Positions 23,639 through 25,092 of a DNA stretch of 25,092 nt are shown one piece after another. The DNA is from CAZDYP01 sp964509505 (GTDB lineage: Bacteria > Chloroflexota > Anaerolineae > JACRMK01). Position 1 is the stretch's first letter, and every line of letters starts with the position of its first letter. The notes under the pieces are model-generated. The model was given only the letters and a program-made list of their open reading frames with translations, was not told the DNA's origin and ran no database searches. Where the stretch lies: positions 1-25,092 of the forward strand of contig CAZDYP010000063.1 in the NCBI GenBank assembly GCA_964509505.1, read 5' to 3'. The position numbers and the translations under genes are program-made.

Positions 23639-23684
23639 CATCACGTTTCACGTTCACGTCTCACGCTCCACACCTCACGCCCCC
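23639..23684. repeat. Heptamer array between moxR-like and WD40 genes
   Basis: On the minus strand, from the stop codon of the MoxR gene, the units are GCGTGAG, GTGTGGA, GCGTGAG, ACGTGAA, CGTGAAA and CGTGATG. The array supplies both the TGA of the ATPase gene and the GTG/ATG pair just upstream of the WD40 start, and fills almost the whole 54-base gap. Confidence 0.8.
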
Positions 23685-24829
23685 TCATCCTTGCACGCCC
23701 GATACAAATCCTTCCATCCATTCCGTTCTTTCACCACCGTCTCCAAATACTCTTGCCACACCACCTTGTCCTGCACAGGGTCTTTCACCACTGCGCCCAC
23801 TAACCCCGACGCGACATCGTGCGCGCGCATCACGCCGTCGCCAAAGTGCGCCGCTAAGGCAAGACCTTGATTGACGACGCCAATCGCTTCGGCGGTGCTG
23901 AGCGTCGCGGTGGGCGATTTCAGCTTCGTCTTGCCGTCGCTCGTCTTGCCGTCGCGCAGTTCGCGGAACACGGTCACGACGCGGCGAATCTCTTCGAGCG
24001 CGGGCGGCTCGGCGGGCAGCTCCAACGCGCGCCCGATGCTCGCCACGCGTTGTTGTACGATTTGCACTTCCTCGTCAACGGTGTCAGGCACAGGCAAGAT
24101 CACCGTGTTGAAACGGCGCTTCAACGCCGACGACAACTCGTTCACGCCGCGGTCCCGATTGTTGGCGGTCGCAATCACGTTGAAGCCTTTGATCGCTTGC
24201 GCTTCCATGTTCAGCTCAGGAATCGGCAGCGTCTTCTCCGACAGAATCGTAATGAGGGTGTCCTGCACGTCGGCGGGCATTCGCGTCAGTTCTTCGATGC
24301 GCGCGAGTTTGCCTGCTTGCATCGCGCGAATCAAGGGACTTTCCACCAGCGCCGCGCGCGAGGGCCCTTCCGCCAGCAACCGCGCATAGTTCCAACCATA
24401 GCGCATCGCTTCTTCGCTCGTGCCTGCGGTGCCTTGAATGAGCAACGTCGAATCGCCCGCAATCGCCGCCGACAGATGCTCCGACACCCACGACTTCGCG
24501 GTGCCAGGCACGCCGAGCAACAAGAGCGCGCGGTCGGTCGCCAACGTCGCAATCGCAATCTCAATGAGGCGCTTCTGCCCGATGTATTTCGGCGAGACGA
24601 CAAAGCCATTATCCAGCGTGCCGCCAAGAATGTAGGTCGCCACCGCCCACGGCGACAGCTTCCAATTCGGCGGACGCGGGCGCGGGTCAGCTTTGGCGAG
24701 CTCATGCAGCTCTTCCATAAATTGCTGTTCGGCATGAGCGCGCAAGACGGCAGAACCATTCGTTTGATTGGTCTGCTGCGGCTTAATCGGCTCCGTGTGT
24801 TTTGGGATTTTGGTTGGTTTAGTTGGCAT
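23675..24829 (-). CDS. MoxR-type AAA+ ATPase
   Basis: This 384-residue cytoplasmic AAA+ protein shows Walker A GVPGTAKS at 106-113, sensor 1 VIATANNRD at about 218-226, and an arginine finger in SALKRRF (238-239). The Walker B position reads ARIEELTR (176-183), so the usual Asp is Glu179 and Glu180 is kept. The N-terminal 40 residues are Lys/Pro/Thr/Gln-rich and probably disordered. MoxR proteins act with VWA proteins as chaperones that insert cofactors or activate complexes. The start at 24829 has GGAGG eight bases upstream; an extension to 24877 lacks support. It heads the operon WD40, DUF5682, VWA. Confidence 0.93.
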   Translation of the reverse strand: MPTKPTKIPKHTEPIKPQQTNQTNGSAVLRAHAEQQFMEELHELAKADPRPRPPNWKLSPWAVATYILGGTLDNGFVVSPKYIGQKRLIEIAIATLATDRALLLLGVPGTAKSWVSEHLSAAIAGDSTLLIQGTAGTSEEAMRYGWNYARLLAEGPSRAALVESPLIRAMQAGKLARIEELTRMPADVQDTLITILSEKTLPIPELNMEAQAIKGFNVIATANNRDRGVNELSSALKRRFNTVILPVPDTVDEEVQIVQQRVASIGRALELPAEPPALEEIRRVVTVFRELRDGKTSDGKTKLKSPTATLSTAEAIGVVNQGLALAAHFGDGVMRAHDVASGLVGAVVKDPVQDKVVWQEYLETVVKERNGWKDLYRACKDEGA

Positions 24830-24872
24830 AGCATTATCCTCCACAACAATGAATGAAGGAATCAACGAAACG

Positions 24873-24983
24873 ATCATCCCCCCTTCGTTTTTCTCCTAAT
24901 TCGTTGTTGTGTTTTGCATAGGCGCACATGATCATCTGCGCAAGGAACCCACAAACTCCTCATCCACATTCGTTTTTCCCTAA
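24873..24983. repeat. Direct repeats upstream of the moxR-like operon
   Basis: Two copies of a motif of about 25 bases lie 86 bases apart in the same orientation. On the minus strand both share TTAGG, AAAAACGAA and a G-rich end leading to ATGA (24874-24899 and 24960-24983). They flank the palindrome at 24922-24941. This may be a regulatory region or a small duplication. Confidence 0.6.
24922..24941. promoter_or_regulatory. 20-bp palindrome, candidate operator upstream of the moxR-like operon
   Basis: GCGCACATGATCATCTGCGC is symmetrical at 18 of 20 positions around a perfect ATGATCAT core. It lies about 95 bases before the ATPase start in a region without ORFs. A weak TTGCGC/TATGCA pair with 17-base spacing overlaps it on the minus strand. 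The binding protein is unknown. Confidence 0.5.
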
Positions 24984-25092
24984 GAAAGTGTTTTTGAAAA
25001 TATCAGACCGAGACCCTAACGGTTTCGCTGGCAAGCAACAAAGCATTTCAGGCAGGCTTGCGGCGCAACTGGTGAACCCGCTGCGCCAGAAA
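24984..25092. other. Non-coding end of window with small hairpins
   Basis: No convincing gene was found here on either strand. CGAGACC and GGTTTCG form a 7-bp stem near 25013-25031 with one G-T pair. GGCGCA (25062-25067) pairs with TGCGCC (25082-25087). A short open plus-strand frame runs off the end, but it matches no family that I recognise. Confidence 0.4.

Noticed and set aside
23867..24856. Long plus-strand open frame opposite the ATPase gene
   Set aside because: It is Arg/His-rich with no recognisable domain and lies fully opposite a clear AAA+ gene; it is a shadow produced by the GC-rich codon pattern.
24984..25092. Partial gene running off the right end of the window
   Set aside because: The open plus-strand frame is short, contains small hairpins and matches no family that I recognise.

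Overview
The window looks like chromosomal DNA from an uncultured bacterium of the Chloroflexota, probably an Anaerolineae-type lineage. This is an inference from gene content and style. The supporting signs are the MoxR/VWA/DUF5682 gene set, lipoproteins with Thr/Pro-rich tails, an SLBB-HhH ComEA beside ComEC, and many short tandem repeats of 7-8 bases that run into coding sequence. I saw no rRNA, tRNA, CRISPR array, transposase or phage gene. The DNA is densely coding, and many neighbouring genes overlap by the 4-base ATGA stop/start.

Layout, left to right. (1) 1-548: 3' part of a class II aldolase, then an 8-bp repeat array with inverted orientation (about 531-750), then an ABC-2 type permease (751-1536). 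(2) 1685-5460, minus strand: a protein-quality-control operon, dnaJ/cbpA-like, HtrA-like protease, acylphosphatase and a FecR-domain membrane protein, with a recognisable promoter and a terminator. (3) 5540-6292, minus strand: a thioredoxin and CsoR-family repressor pair with a strong promoter, a palindromic operator at its start point and a good intrinsic terminator. (4) 6354-10594, minus strand: a broken hicA toxin gene, ftsK, and a solute-binding lipoprotein. (5) 10636-14986, plus strand: comEA, comEC and a TPR protein, the DNA-uptake locus. (6) 14950-17828, minus strand: class V aminotransferase, SAM-dependent methyltransferase and flavin-reductase-like protein in a tightly packed operon. 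(7) 17852-17961: a 110-bp palindromic element with perfect 13-bp terminal inverted repeats. (8) 17972-24829, minus strand: MoxR-type AAA ATPase, a 14-repeat WD40 lipoprotein, DUF5682 and a VWA protein. (9) 24878-25092: non-coding DNA upstream of that operon with operator-like repeats.

The parts most worth a second look are these. The MoxR/DUF5682/VWA operon is an AAA-chaperone system of unknown job, here carrying a WD40 lipoprotein between its members. The DUF5682 gene holds four in-frame arrays of 7-base repeats with different sequences, each read as 7-residue periods. The ComEC lactamase-like domain has lost its metal-binding motifs. The CsoR-family repressor lacks the His ligand of copper sensors and sits behind a thioredoxin, which points to sulfur or redox sensing. 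The hicA gene is interrupted by a single in-frame TAG.
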